Shown: piece after piece, positions 15,511-23,219 of the stretch
Position numbering within the stretch: position 1 is the stretch's first letter
How the letters are laid out: each line of letters begins with the position of its first letter
Assembly: GCA_040902925.1 (NCBI GenBank)
Contig: JBBDWJ010000153.1
Location: forward strand, 1 to 32,653
Direction of reading: 5' to 3'
DNA: 32,653 nt
From: JBBDWJ01 sp040902925
GTDB taxonomy: Bacteria > Acidobacteriota > Terriglobia > Bryobacterales > UBA6623
Made by a program: the position numbers and the translations under genes
The notes under the pieces: model-generated
Database searches by the model: none
What the model was told of the DNA's origin: nothing
The model's input: only the letters and a program-made list of their open reading frames with translations

Positions 15511-17523
15511 ATGAATCATCGGGGAGTTGCCAGACAATCCAGCCGCGCAGTTCTGATCGGTGCGCTGCTGGTGGTCTTCGGCGTAGCCGCCCTGCCGCTG
15601 TGCGCGCAAAAGGTCGAGCATCCGCTCGACCCGCTGAGCTTTCAGGAATTCTGGACCGTGCTCGAAGTCTTGAGGGATAGCGGCCACCTGGACGCCGAAA
15701 CCCGCTTTTCGATCGTCAACCTGCGCGAGCCGGAGAAATCTCTGGTGTGGAAGTGGACTCCCGGGGGCAGCTTCCCACGCGAAGCCGCTGCTGTCGTGCG
15801 CCAAGGCGTTGAAACCCACGAAGCCGTCGTCGATCTGAATAACCGCAAGCTGCTGTCGTGGAACAAGCTCGTCGCCGCGCAACCGAATTGGCTTGACGAA
15901 GAGTATGAGTCGGTGGAGAAGGAGATCAAGGCGCACCCCGACTTCATCGCGGCGATGAACAAACGCGGCATCACCGACTTCACATTCCTCGAATGCGGCG
16001 CCGGGCCCACCGGCTATTTTGGCACCGAGGAACAGCTCGGCCGCCGCATCGCGCACGCGCACTGCAGCGATGAGCGCGGCGTTCGCAACACCTGGACGCG
16101 CGGCATCAGCGGCCTCACCGTGGTCGTCGACATCAGCGCCAAAAAGGTGCTGCGCGTCGTCGACGAAGGCGTGGCGCCGCTGCCCGGCACGGTCGCCGAC
16201 TACGACCAGGCCTCGATCGGCGGCGTCCGCGACGTGCCCAGCCCGATGCGCGCCGATCAGCCGCTCGGCCCCGGCTTCCGCCTCAACGGCAATGTCGTCG
16301 AATGGCAGAAATGGCGCTTTCACCTGCGCTCCGACCAGCGTGTCGGCACGGTCGTCTCGACGGTGACTTACAGCGACGGCGAGAGTCAGCGCCCGGTGCT
16401 ATACCAGGGGCACCTCTCGGAAATTTTTGTGCCCTACATGGACCCCGCCTTCGACTGGTACTCGCGCAACTTCATCGACGCCGGTGAATATAACGCCGGT
16501 GGGCTGACCAAGCCGTTGTTGCCCGGCCTCGATTGCCCGGATCACGCCGTCTATCTCAAGGGCATGATCGCCGGGGACGAGGGCCGTCCCAAGGCATTGC
16601 CCAACGCGCTGTGCTTGTTCGAGCGTGAGACCGGGGATATGTCGTGGCGGCACTTCGCCGACGAGCCCGAGAGCCGCCGCAAACGCGACTTGGTTGTGCG
16701 CAGCGCCGCCGTGCTCGGCAACTACGACTACGTTTTCGATTGGGTTTTCCAGCAGGATGGCAGTATCCGCGTCGCCGTCGGCGCGACCGGCATTGCCGAA
16801 GTGAAATCGACGGCCGTGCCGACCGCGGACGCTCAACCGCCGTCATCGAGCGGCGGCGACGGCCCGGCGGTGGAACCCGCCGACGCCTATGGCCGCTTCG
16901 TCGACAAAAACATCGTCGCCGTCAATCACGACCACTATTTCAATTTTCGAATCGACCTCGACGTCGATGGTCCGGTCAACAACTTCGTCGCCGACCGGCT
17001 CGTGCCGCAGGAGCTTCCTCCCGGGCACCCTCGCCGCAGCATCTGGGTGCGCCAGCCCATGACCGCGCGCACCGAAAGCGAAGCGATGCTGCACATGGAT
17101 ATGGACCGGCCGGCGCTGTGGCGCGTACTCAGCACGACCCGCAAGAATCACGTCGGCTATCCCACCAGCTATCAGCTCATGCCGGGCATGACGGGCATGA
17201 CGTTGCTGTCGCCCGACGACTATCCGCGTCGCAGGGCGGGGTTCATCAATCACCACTTGTGGGTTACCCCGCATCGCGCCGAGGAACGCTACGCCGCCGG
17301 CGAGTATCCCACCTTGAGTACTCCCGGCCAGGGCCTGCCGGCCTGGACCAAAGCCAACCGCAGCGTCGACAAAACCGACCTCGTGTTGTGGCACACCATC
17401 GGCATGCATCACATGGTGCGCGCCGAAGATTGGCCCGTGATGCCCGTGCTGTGGCACAGCTTTGAGCTCAGGCCGTTTGATTTCTTCGACCGCAATCCGG
17501 CGTTGGATTTGCCTCAGCGATAG
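15511..17523 (+). CDS. Copper-containing primary-amine oxidase, exported
   Basis: A 670-residue copper amine oxidase, oxidising primary amines to aldehydes with release of ammonia and H2O2. A signal peptide covers about residues 12-37 (VLIGALLVVFGVAALPLCAQ). Active-site residues are all visible: the topaquinone precursor Tyr405 in LGNYDY, the catalytic base Asp323 in NFIDAGEYNAGG, and copper ligands His473 and His475 (NHDHYFNFR) and His649 (LWHSFELRPFDFF). The Asp-Tyr spacing (82) is close to that in the E. coli enzyme. It should mature in the periplasm by copper-dependent self-oxidation of Tyr405. The start at 15511 is supported by the Shine-Dalgarno; the 15 possible upstream residues lack a signal. 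It is a single-gene unit followed by a hairpin repeat. Confidence 0.92.
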   Translation: MNHRGVARQSSRAVLIGALLVVFGVAALPLCAQKVEHPLDPLSFQEFWTVLEVLRDSGHLDAETRFSIVNLREPEKSLVWKWTPGGSFPREAAAVVRQGVETHEAVVDLNNRKLLSWNKLVAAQPNWLDEEYESVEKEIKAHPDFIAAMNKRGITDFTFLECGAGPTGYFGTEEQLGRRIAHAHCSDERGVRNTWTRGISGLTVVVDISAKKVLRVVDEGVAPLPGTVADYDQASIGGVRDVPSPMRADQPLGPGFRLNGNVVEWQKWRFHLRSDQRVGTVVSTVTYSDGESQRPVLYQGHLSEIFVPYMDPAFDWYSRNFIDAGEYNAGGLTKPLLPGLDCPDHAVYLKGMIAGDEGRPKALPNALCLFERETGDMSWRHFADEPESRRKRDLVVRSAAVLGNYDYVFDWVFQQDGSIRVAVGATGIAEVKSTAVPTADAQPPSSSGGDGPAVEPADAYGRFVDKNIVAVNHDHYFNFRIDLDVDGPVNNFVADRLVPQELPPGHPRRSIWVRQPMTARTESEAMLHMDMDRPALWRVLSTTRKNHVGYPTSYQLMPGMTGMTLLSPDDYPRRRAGFINHHLWVTPHRAEERYAAGEYPTLSTPGQGLPAWTKANRSVDKTDLVLWHTIGMHHMVRAEDWPVMPVLWHSFELRPFDFFDRNPALDLPQR

Positions 17524-17594
17524 TCGGCAGGACAGTGCGCTTGAGATGATCGGTCGCAGCGCGCAACTCAAGCCGGCGACCACGATCGCAGGGC

Positions 17595-17640
17595 ATCGCC
17601 GAAGGCGATCCGAGCCCCATCCGCAAGGGTGGGGCCACAC
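17595..17640 (+). repeat. Two-hairpin dispersed repeat, copy A
   Basis: Hairpin one is ATCGCC-GAA-GGCGAT (17595-17609). Hairpin two is GCCCCATCC-GCAA-GGGTGGGGC, then CACAC. The 36-bp core (17605-17640) recurs at 20034-20069, inverted at 20214-20248, and at 21808-21843. The second stem ends in a GCAA (GNRA) loop on this strand. Confidence 0.85.
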
Positions 17641-17678
17641 TGTCTTAGCCCCAGCAGCTTGTCTTGGCCCCAGCAGAT
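17641..17678 (+). repeat. 19-bp tandem duplication next to repeat copy A
   Basis: TGTCTTAGCCCCAGCAGCT is followed directly by a second 19-bp copy differing at two positions (TTGGCC for TTAGCC, and the last bases). Confidence 0.8.
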
Positions 17679-17737
17679 TGAGCCCATTCAGCCCTAAGCC
17701 AGAAATCTGCCCCAGCGCCGTTCCGCAAGAGCTCAAG

Positions 17738-18427
17738 TTACCGCTTGAGTTCGCGCCCGATCCAAACGATCCTGCCCTGGACCAGATCGAGAATCTCCTG
17801 GCCGGCCAGCGCGATCTGTGTCGGAATCCGGCCGCCTTGACTGGGATTGTCGGGTACTACGACCAGCGCCCCGCGCACCACGCGGCAGCGCCGCACAAAC
17901 CCCTCGCCGTTCCACGACAAGGCATACGCGTATTCGAAATGCGGACGCCGCCGTGCCGCTGGCGAGCGGTCCAGTAGTACCCAATCGCCGGGTTCGAGAA
18001 AAGGCGACATCGCGGCTTCACGGTCGTCAAGCTGCACAACAACCGGACTGACAGCCGACGCCAGCAGCGGCGCCGGCAGGAAGTAGCGGCTGGCATCCCG
18101 GCCGGGTTTCGGAAAAGCTTTCCCTCCGCCCAGCCGGCCCTCCATCACCGGGGCCGCGGGGAACTCGACGGCCGGGGGCGGGCTGACTCCGCTTAACTCT
18201 TCTTGCGTCAGGAGTGCGAGCAGCGGCACGCCCAGCAAATGCAGAATGCGGTCCGCCATCTCCGCCGTCATCGTCCGGCTACCCTTCAGAACGTTGTGGA
18301 TGTGGGGCTGCGAGTAGCGTGTCAGCCGGGCCAGAGAGCGCTCGCTCATCTCGCCGCGGCGCACGCGCTCGGTCAAATGGCGGATGAGCCGGGCGAGCAG
18401 CTCCTGGATGCCGAGCGGTGTTTCCAC
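17738..18427 (-). CDS. HTH repressor with S24/LexA-like domain lacking the catalytic dyad
   Basis: A 229-residue CI-like regulator. The N-terminal HTH covers about residues 20-70 (MSERSLARLTRYSQPHIHNV). A Pro/Gly-rich linker follows. The C-terminal LexA/S24 fold (about 125-225) is recognisable from MSPFLEPGDWVLLD, YAYALSWNGEGF and VVVPDNPS. The usual D-S-M-x-P is A-A-M-S-P here, removing the catalytic Ser, and the usual Lys is Arg in GFVRRCR. It should therefore dimerise but not self-cleave in response to RecA. The GTG start is 6 nt from a TATGAT -10, implying a leaderless mRNA with control at the promoter. It is divergent from the Cys-cluster/HTH gene at 18692. Confidence 0.82.
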   Translation of the reverse strand: METPLGIQELLARLIRHLTERVRRGEMSERSLARLTRYSQPHIHNVLKGSRTMTAEMADRILHLLGVPLLALLTQEELSGVSPPPAVEFPAAPVMEGRLGGGKAFPKPGRDASRYFLPAPLLASAVSPVVVQLDDREAAMSPFLEPGDWVLLDRSPAARRRPHFEYAYALSWNGEGFVRRCRVVRGALVVVPDNPSQGGRIPTQIALAGQEILDLVQGRIVWIGRELKR

Positions 18428-18433
18428 GCTGTT

Positions 18434-18439
18434 ATCATA
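18434..18439 (-). promoter_or_regulatory. -10 hexamer TATGAT of the repressor gene
   Basis: On the minus strand TATGAT is separated from the GTG start by 6 nt. It overlaps ATATAGCTA (18437-18445). Related ATATAGGCTA (18450-18459) and ATAGGTTA (18530-18537) follow, possible repressor sites. Confidence 0.45.
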
Positions 18440-18610
18440 TAGCTAACAGATATAGGCTACTAGAAGTGTTTTATTCCTTATCATTCCGATTGCCGGTCTC
18501 CCGTTGCTATCGCTAAACCATTGATAATCATAGGTTATTGACGGGAAGGGCTTTACTGGAAATTCTGGACGAATTACCTAAAATCTTTCTAAACCTTCCT
18601 GAAATCCAGG

Positions 18611-18639
18611 TTGACGAGGCCGCAGTTCCATTCTAGGGT
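18611..18639 (+). promoter_or_regulatory. Candidate promoter of the Cys-cluster/HTH gene
   Basis: TTGACG (18611-18616), a 17-bp spacer, and TAGGGT (18634-18639). Downstream are the direct repeat GGTACTGGTACT (18653-18664) and the palindrome TGCATGATGCA (18664-18674), then the Shine-Dalgarno TAAGGAG (18677-18683). Confidence 0.45.
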
Positions 18640-18691
18640 AGAGTCCTTGGTCGGTACTGGTACTGCATGATGCAAATAAGGAGTTGTCACT

Positions 18692-19285
18692 ATGAAGTGG
18701 ATCCCCTCGGAGCTTTATCTGCTCGCCCTCGGGGACTGTAATCAGTGCGCGGGAACAGGCGTGCGGCGCGAAAAACGGGGGCGGCCGCTGCCTTGCGGCT
18801 GCGCGCTGCGGGGCGTCTTTCGTACCTGTTATATGCGTTTTCGCGATTGCGTGGCACGCGGCAAATGCCGCACCCAGGTCAGTTTTGAACGCAATCCGCG
18901 CGGCCAGTCGGGGCGCGGCGCCTGGGGCCGCAAGGAGGAAGAGTATATCGCCGATTTCGAACTCATCAGCCGCCGCGCCCTCGACCCGTTCCATCACCGG
19001 ATTTTTCGCTATCACTTCCTGCTAGGCGCGGATTGGAAGCTGTGCTGCCGCAGGATGGGCGTTGACCGCGGCACGTTCTTTCACGCGCTCTATCGCATTG
19101 AAGAGAAGCTGGGAAGGGCATTCTACGAGACCGAGCCCTACGCGTTGTATCCGCCGAGCGACTACTTTGTGGCGCGGCGGCTCGACGCCGGGGATCTGGC
19201 TTCGTTGAGTGCCGGGCTCGCACCCGCCGAGGGCGCCCGCTGTCCCGCTCCCAGACGGCAGGTGTTCGAGCGGCTATCGGCTTAA
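18692..19285 (+). CDS. Unrecognised protein: N-terminal Cys cluster plus sigma-like HTH
   Basis: A 197-residue protein not assignable to a named family. Residues 16-59 hold a metal-binding-type cluster: C16-x2-C19 in the form CxxCxGTG (as in DnaJ-type zinc fingers), then C35-x-C37, with C46, C53 and C59 after. Residues about 85-140 (WGRKEEEYIADFELISRRAL, then FRYHFLLGADWKLCCRRMGV) look like a helix-turn-helix resembling sigma region 4. A PYALYPPSDYF motif follows. Zinc-dependent DNA or RNA-polymerase binding is the most natural reading, as in some phage Q-type antiterminators, but this is inference. TAAGGAG 8 nt upstream fixes the start. It is divergent from the S24-like repressor across 264 nt. 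Confidence 0.75.
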   Translation: MKWIPSELYLLALGDCNQCAGTGVRREKRGRPLPCGCALRGVFRTCYMRFRDCVARGKCRTQVSFERNPRGQSGRGAWGRKEEEYIADFELISRRALDPFHHRIFRYHFLLGADWKLCCRRMGVDRGTFFHALYRIEEKLGRAFYETEPYALYPPSDYFVARRLDAGDLASLSAGLAPAEGARCPAPRRQVFERLSA

Positions 19286-19310
19286 GTTATTCAAACGGAT
19301 AGCCTTCTGG

Positions 19311-19343
19311 GCGCTGCTGCGAGCAAGCCCCTCGCCGCAGCGC
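19311..19343 (+). terminator. Strong hairpin downstream of the Cys-cluster gene
   Basis: GCGCTGC/GCAGCGC and GCGAG/CTCGC stack with one T/C mismatch around a 7-nt loop, 25 nt past the stop. No U tract follows. Confidence 0.45.
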
Positions 19344-19351
19344 CTGGTCGC

Positions 19352-19390
19352 GGTGGCCCGCTACGGTGGCCCCCTACGGTGCCCCGCTAC
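19352..19390 (+). repeat. 13-bp tandem repeat, three copies
   Basis: GGTGGCCCGCTAC, GGTGGCCCCCTAC and GGTGCCCCGCTAC follow one another. The rest of 19286-19600 holds GC-rich hairpins but no gene. Confidence 0.8.
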
Positions 19391-19600
19391 GAGTACCTGC
19401 CCCAGGGCCGGGCGGGGCTGCATCGGTCTGTGGCCGTTGCAGTGTCGCGGGCGCCCTCATTGGGGGAAACGCTTCGGGCGCCCCGCCGTCCATTGGGAAC
19501 AGGGAACCCGCTCTCGGGGAACCACCTGATTGCGTTTCGCCTGCCGGGGCTCTCATGCTGAGAAGAACCGGCGGGCGGTTTCAGCCGCCGGGCAGTCGCC

Positions 19601-19960
19601 ATGTCCCAAGTCACGTTTTATAACACCTCCAAAGAGACCTTGCTCGGCGATGCGGTTGCGATCGCCGATTCGGCGGCCACGCGTAATCGCGGCCTGCTCA
19701 AACATGACCGCCTCGACGATGGCGAAGGCCTCTGGATCGTGCCCTGCGAGGCGATTCATACCTTCTGGATGCGGTTCGCCATCGACGCCGTTTTCCTCGA
19801 CAAGAACAAGAAGGTCACCAAAGTCGTCGCCAATCTGCGGCCCTCGCGGCTGGCGTTGAGCTGGCGGGCCCGCAGCGTACTGGAGCTGCCCGCCGGCATG
19901 GCGGCGCGAACCCGCACCGAGCCGGGCGACCAGATCGAAATCCGCCGCCCGCAGCCCTGA
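19601..19960 (+). CDS. DUF192-family protein
   Basis: A 119-residue small beta-barrel protein of the DUF192 family. The family features are RNRGLLKHDRLDDGEGLWIV, the aromatic HTFWMRFAIDAVFLD core, and the closing VLELPAGMAARTRTEPGDQIEI. The function of the family is unknown. Many members carry signal peptides; this one does not, so it is probably cytoplasmic. The start follows the family and there is no clear Shine-Dalgarno. It is followed by tandem repeats and hairpin repeat copy B. Confidence 0.82.
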   Translation: MSQVTFYNTSKETLLGDAVAIADSAATRNRGLLKHDRLDDGEGLWIVPCEAIHTFWMRFAIDAVFLDKNKKVTKVVANLRPSRLALSWRARSVLELPAGMAARTRTEPGDQIEIRRPQP

Positions 19961-19974
19961 GCTGGGGCGCAAAT

Positions 19975-20023
19975 CCCGTACACCAGAGTCCCCGTACACC
20001 AGAGTCCCCGTGCAACCAGAGTC
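19975..20023 (+). repeat. 16-17-bp tandem repeat, three copies
   Basis: CCCGTACACCAGAGTC occurs twice, then CCCGTGCAACCAGAGTC. It directly precedes two-hairpin repeat copy B. Confidence 0.85.
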
Positions 20024-20069
20024 ATCGCCGTACGCGATCCGAGCCCCGTCCGCAAGGGTGGGGTCACAC
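20024..20069 (+). repeat. Two-hairpin dispersed repeat, copy B
   Basis: ATCGC-CGTAC-GCGAT, then GAGCCCCGTCC-GCAA-GGGTGGGGTCACAC. It differs from copy A by a few bases, with G-U pairs replacing Watson-Crick pairs in the second stem. Confidence 0.85.
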
Positions 20070-20213
20070 TCCAACGACCGGCTGTGTGTTTGGGGAAGGG
20101 CATTGTCCCGGTTCCGTCGTTTTTCAATCGGGTGGCGAGTGAGAATTGCGAGAAGCTGAGCGAGAGTGTTCGCAGCGCGGGCAATGCCGCGATAGAATTG
20201 CGCGCGTTGACGC

Positions 20214-20258
20214 TGTGACCCCGCCCTTGCGGACGGGGCTCGGGTCGCCTACGGCGAT
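20214..20258 (-). repeat. Two-hairpin dispersed repeat, copy C (inverted)
   Basis: The same unit on the opposite strand: TGTGACCCCGCCC, TTGC, GGACGGGGCTCGGGTCGC, then the ATCGCC partner (GGCGAT, 20253-20258). It is inverted relative to copy B about 145 nt away, so B and C could pair into a long cruciform. Confidence 0.8.
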
Positions 20259-20478
20259 TTTCTCGCGGCGACTCCTAGCTCGAAACTCCTGCCTGCGCTT
20301 TTGTGGTGCGATCTCTTGGCGCGCCCACAGCCATTCGGCGGCTATTTTCTTTCTTCGCAGGCGCTACCAGATTGTTTCTGGTCTACTGCTCTCCTAAGTC
20401 GCGCATCGCCGTAAAGGCAAACCGCCCAAATGAGCGAATCCGGCTCGATTCGTGCCGCTGGATCGGGGCTCCCTATGC

Positions 20479-20484
20479 TATGAT
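20479..20484 (+). promoter_or_regulatory. -10 hexamer TATGAT of the Gfo/Idh/MocA gene
   Basis: TATGAT ends 7 nt before the ATG at 20492 with no Shine-Dalgarno, again fitting a leaderless mRNA. It overlaps another possible -10 (TATGCT, 20474-20479). Confidence 0.5.
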
Positions 20485-20491
20485 TCCCGCG

Positions 20492-21700
20492 ATGTCCAAC
20501 AACGCGTTGAATCGTCGTGATCTTTTCCGTTCCGCCGCCGGGGCCATGGCTATGTCGGCGTCTTCCTACGCGCAGATCGCCGGCGCCAACGACCGGATCC
20601 GGGTCGGCGTGATTGGCTGCGGAAACCGCGGCATGAACGTGATGGGGGTATTTCAGAAGAACTCCTCCGTTCAGATCGCCGCGGTGTGCGACATTTATGG
20701 AGTCCGCGTCGACGAAGCGCAGCAAAAAGCGATCGGCTCGCGCGGCTACAACGATCATCGCAAGCTGCTCGAACAGCAGGATCTCAACGCGGTTCTGATC
20801 GCCACGCCCGACCATTGGCATGCGGGGACTACCATCGACTCGGCCAACGCCGGCAAGGACATCTACGTCGAGAAACCGCTAACTTTGAAAATCGAGGAAG
20901 GCCCGGAAATCGTCAAGGCCGTGCGCATCAACGAGCGTGTCTGCCAGGTCGGTATGCAGCAGCGCTCCGGGAAGCATTACCTGCGCGCCAAGCAGGAGTA
21001 CTTCGACACGAAAAAGCTGGGCAAGATCACCTTGGCGCGCACCTGGTGGCATGGCAACAGCTTCCATCTGCGGCAGCATCCGCCGGAACTCGGTTCCAAG
21101 CCGTCGAACCTCGATTGGGCGCGCTATCTGGGGCCGATCAAATGGCGCGATTACGATCCGCAGCAGTACTACAACTTCCGCGCCTATCTCGATTTCGGCG
21201 GCGGCCAGATCACCGACCTGTTCACGCATTGGATCGACGTGGTGCACATGTTTATGGAGCAGGACAATCCAACCGCGGCGGTCGCTTCCGGCGGCGTGTA
21301 TCACTACAAGGATGGCCGTACCGCGCCGGACACGATTTGCGTGCTGCTCGAATACCCCGACGAGTGGACGGCGACCTTCGAAGCGACGCTAGCGCCGGGC
21401 AAGCGGGGCGCGGCGATCGAGATGGTTGGCACCGAGGGGAGCCTATACATCGACCGCGGCGAATATCAATATCTATCGGCCGAGCGCGGCGCGAAGCCCG
21501 TCACTGTGAAGGCCGAAAGCGATCTGGTCGAAGATCACGTCACGAATTTTCTCGAATGCATGCGCACGCGTCAGCGCCCCAACGGCGACGCCTGGATCGG
21601 GCACCGCTCGGCGCAGGCATCCCACCTTGGCAACATCGCCTATCTGGAGAAGCGGCGGGTCAAGTTCGATCCGGAGCGCGAAGAGATCCTGCCGCTATAG
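20492..21700 (+). CDS. Gfo/Idh/MocA-family oxidoreductase, Tat-exported
   Basis: A 402-residue NAD(P)-dependent oxidoreductase-like protein. The N-terminus LNRRDLFRSAAG plus Ala/Met/Ser residues is a twin-arginine signal. The Rossmann motif is VGVIGCGNRGMNVMG. LIATPDHWHA and DIYVEKPLTL (the EKP motif with the conserved Lys) follow. The C-terminal sheet has LDFGGGQITDLFTHWIDVVH, which carries the usual active-site Asp/His. Exported Gfo/Idh/MocA proteins are common in Acidobacteria and Planctomycetes and usually act on sugars or polyols; the substrate here is unknown. The start at 20492 is chosen for the Tat motif and the promoter spacing; 20480 is an alternative. Confidence 0.88.
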   Translation: MSNNALNRRDLFRSAAGAMAMSASSYAQIAGANDRIRVGVIGCGNRGMNVMGVFQKNSSVQIAAVCDIYGVRVDEAQQKAIGSRGYNDHRKLLEQQDLNAVLIATPDHWHAGTTIDSANAGKDIYVEKPLTLKIEEGPEIVKAVRINERVCQVGMQQRSGKHYLRAKQEYFDTKKLGKITLARTWWHGNSFHLRQHPPELGSKPSNLDWARYLGPIKWRDYDPQQYYNFRAYLDFGGGQITDLFTHWIDVVHMFMEQDNPTAAVASGGVYHYKDGRTAPDTICVLLEYPDEWTATFEATLAPGKRGAAIEMVGTEGSLYIDRGEYQYLSAERGAKPVTVKAESDLVEDHVTNFLECMRTRQRPNGDAWIGHRSAQASHLGNIAYLEKRRVKFDPEREEILPL

Positions 21701-21798
21701 TTGGAACCGCCGCAGGGCCGCGGTGGAACGCGAACCGGCACTGCGCCTGGAACGAGACCTGAAACGCGACTTACAACGCGAACCGCCAGGCGGGAACC

Positions 21799-21843
21799 AT
21801 CGCGCAAGCGATTCGAGCCCCATCCGCAAGGGTGGGGCCACAC
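21799..21843 (+). repeat. Two-hairpin dispersed repeat, copy D
   Basis: ATCGC-GCAA-GCGAT, then CGAGCCCCATCC-GCAA-GGGTGGGGCCACAC. The core 21808-21843 is one base different from copy A. Imperfect AACGCGA-type repeats lie just upstream (21727-21785). Confidence 0.85.
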
Positions 21844-21975
21844 GATTCAGGTCACCCGACTCTCCAAACTGCGATTTCACGATTGATAAAAACCGAATCG
21901 CCGCTTTCCGGCCATACAAGATTCCTGCGTGTCGTCCGCCGCACGTGCCGCGAAACACGCGCCGCTGGTCACCGC

Positions 21976-21981
21976 TATAAT
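21976..21981 (+). promoter_or_regulatory. Consensus -10 TATAAT of holB
   Basis: A perfect TATAAT lies 25 nt before the ATG at 22007. It argues against starting holB at the in-frame GTG-type codon at 21929, which would lie upstream of the promoter. Confidence 0.55.
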
Positions 21982-22006
21982 TGCACCTTCAGCCGCTTCA
22001 GACCCC

Positions 22007-23086
22007 ATGCGTTTCTCTGACTTCATCGGCAACGCCGAGATCGTTCGATCCTTACGGCAGATGGTCGCCCAAGACCGTCTGCCGCAGACGCTATTGTTCG
22101 CCGGCCCGCGCGGCGTCGGCAAAGCGACGCTTGCCCGCCTGCTCGCCGCCGCGATGAGCTGCCAAACCAGCCCCGGCGAGCCGTGCGGCGCATGCTCCAA
22201 CTGCAAGCGCATGCTCGCCGCCGATCTCTCGCTGGAAGAGTTCCAGAAGATCGGCGCGGAGCGGCAAAAACTGACTTCGGCGCAGCGTGGCGACAGTCCG
22301 CTGATTATCTCGACGCACCCTGATTTTTTGATCTTTCCGCCCGACGGACCGATGCAGCTGATTTCGATCGAGCAGGCGCGTCAACTGCGCAATGCCGCGC
22401 GGTTCGGTCCGTCAGAAGGCAAGCGGCGGATATTTCTCATCGACCACGCCGACCGCGCCAACGACGAGGCCGCTAATTCGCTGCTCAAGACGCTCGAAGA
22501 GCCCGCGCCGGCGCTGACATTGATCCTGACCGCGGAAAATCCTTACGAGCTGCTGCCCACGATCCGTTCGCGAAGCATCCCGTTCTATTTCGCGCCGCTG
22601 TTGCCCGCCGAGATGGACCGGTTTTTCGAGTCCCGCCCCGAACTCTCCGAGCGTGAGCGACCTCGCCTGCGGAGCTGGGCGCAAGGTAGCCCTGGCCGTG
22701 CCTTGTCGCTCAACGTTGAGGAATACCTCGAACGGCGAGCCGCAATGCTGGCGCTGGTGCGGACCGCCCTCGGCAAGTCTTCGTTCGCGGAACTGCTTGC
22801 GTTTACCGAGGCGTCGGGCCGCAGGTCCCAGGAAAAACTCGAACTACAGGCCGAGGCGCTAACCATACTGCTCGAAGACTTGTTGCATCTGCGTTTTGGA
22901 TCAACGGCGGACCTTGTCAACGAAGATATTCGCGCGGAACTTCAGAAAATCGCCGCCGCGATTCCCTTCGGCTGGTTCGAAAAGGCCTGCACCCGCCTGA
23001 TCGACCTCGAAGAATTCCGCCGCCGCAATATCCAGAAACAGTTGGCGCTTGAAGCGTTGGCGCTCGAGCTGCGTGCGGGCGCCTGA
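22007..23086 (+). CDS. holB: DNA polymerase III subunit delta'
   Basis: A 359-residue clamp-loader subunit. It begins MRFSDFIGNAEIVRSLRQM, as AAA+ clamp loaders do, then has a P-loop GPRGVGKATLARLL. The zinc-module cysteines follow (CQTSPGEPCGACSNCKRM). Later motifs are IFLIDHADRANDEAANSLLKTLEEP (Walker B/sensor region) and TIRSRSIPF, the SRC-like region with Ser-Arg-Ser. The C-terminal third is helical collar. In the clamp-loader complex it opens the beta clamp together with delta and tau/gamma. Unlike many delta' subunits it keeps an apparently intact P-loop. It is monocistronic in this window. Confidence 0.9.
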   Translation: MRFSDFIGNAEIVRSLRQMVAQDRLPQTLLFAGPRGVGKATLARLLAAAMSCQTSPGEPCGACSNCKRMLAADLSLEEFQKIGAERQKLTSAQRGDSPLIISTHPDFLIFPPDGPMQLISIEQARQLRNAARFGPSEGKRRIFLIDHADRANDEAANSLLKTLEEPAPALTLILTAENPYELLPTIRSRSIPFYFAPLLPAEMDRFFESRPELSERERPRLRSWAQGSPGRALSLNVEEYLERRAAMLALVRTALGKSSFAELLAFTEASGRRSQEKLELQAEALTILLEDLLHLRFGSTADLVNEDIRAELQKIAAAIPFGWFEKACTRLIDLEEFRRRNIQKQLALEALALELRAGA

Positions 23087-23165
23087 AGTCCTCGCCGCTT
23101 TCCCCGCGTCCAGACCCCTCGATTCGCGCCGCGAATCTGTCCAGCAGCCGCGGATGGACGCAGTC

Positions 23166-23200
23166 ATCGCCGCGGGCGATCCGAGCCTCGCGTCGGGCTT
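23166..23200 (+). repeat. Two-hairpin dispersed repeat, decayed copy E
   Basis: The first hairpin is intact (ATCGCC-GCG-GGCGAT) and is followed by CCGAGCC. The second hairpin is reduced (AGCC/GGGCT). Confidence 0.5.
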
Positions 23201-23219
23201 ATTACCTCAAAAGTGAAAC

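Noticed and set aside
17738..19285. Prophage immunity region
   Set aside because: Apart from the CI-like repressor fold there are no integrase, terminase, capsid or lysis genes in the window, so a prophage is not supported.
17595..21843. CRISPR array
   Set aside because: The recurring 36-bp unit lies kilobases apart, in both orientations, with no regular spacers and no cas genes; the tandem repeats have no spacers at all.
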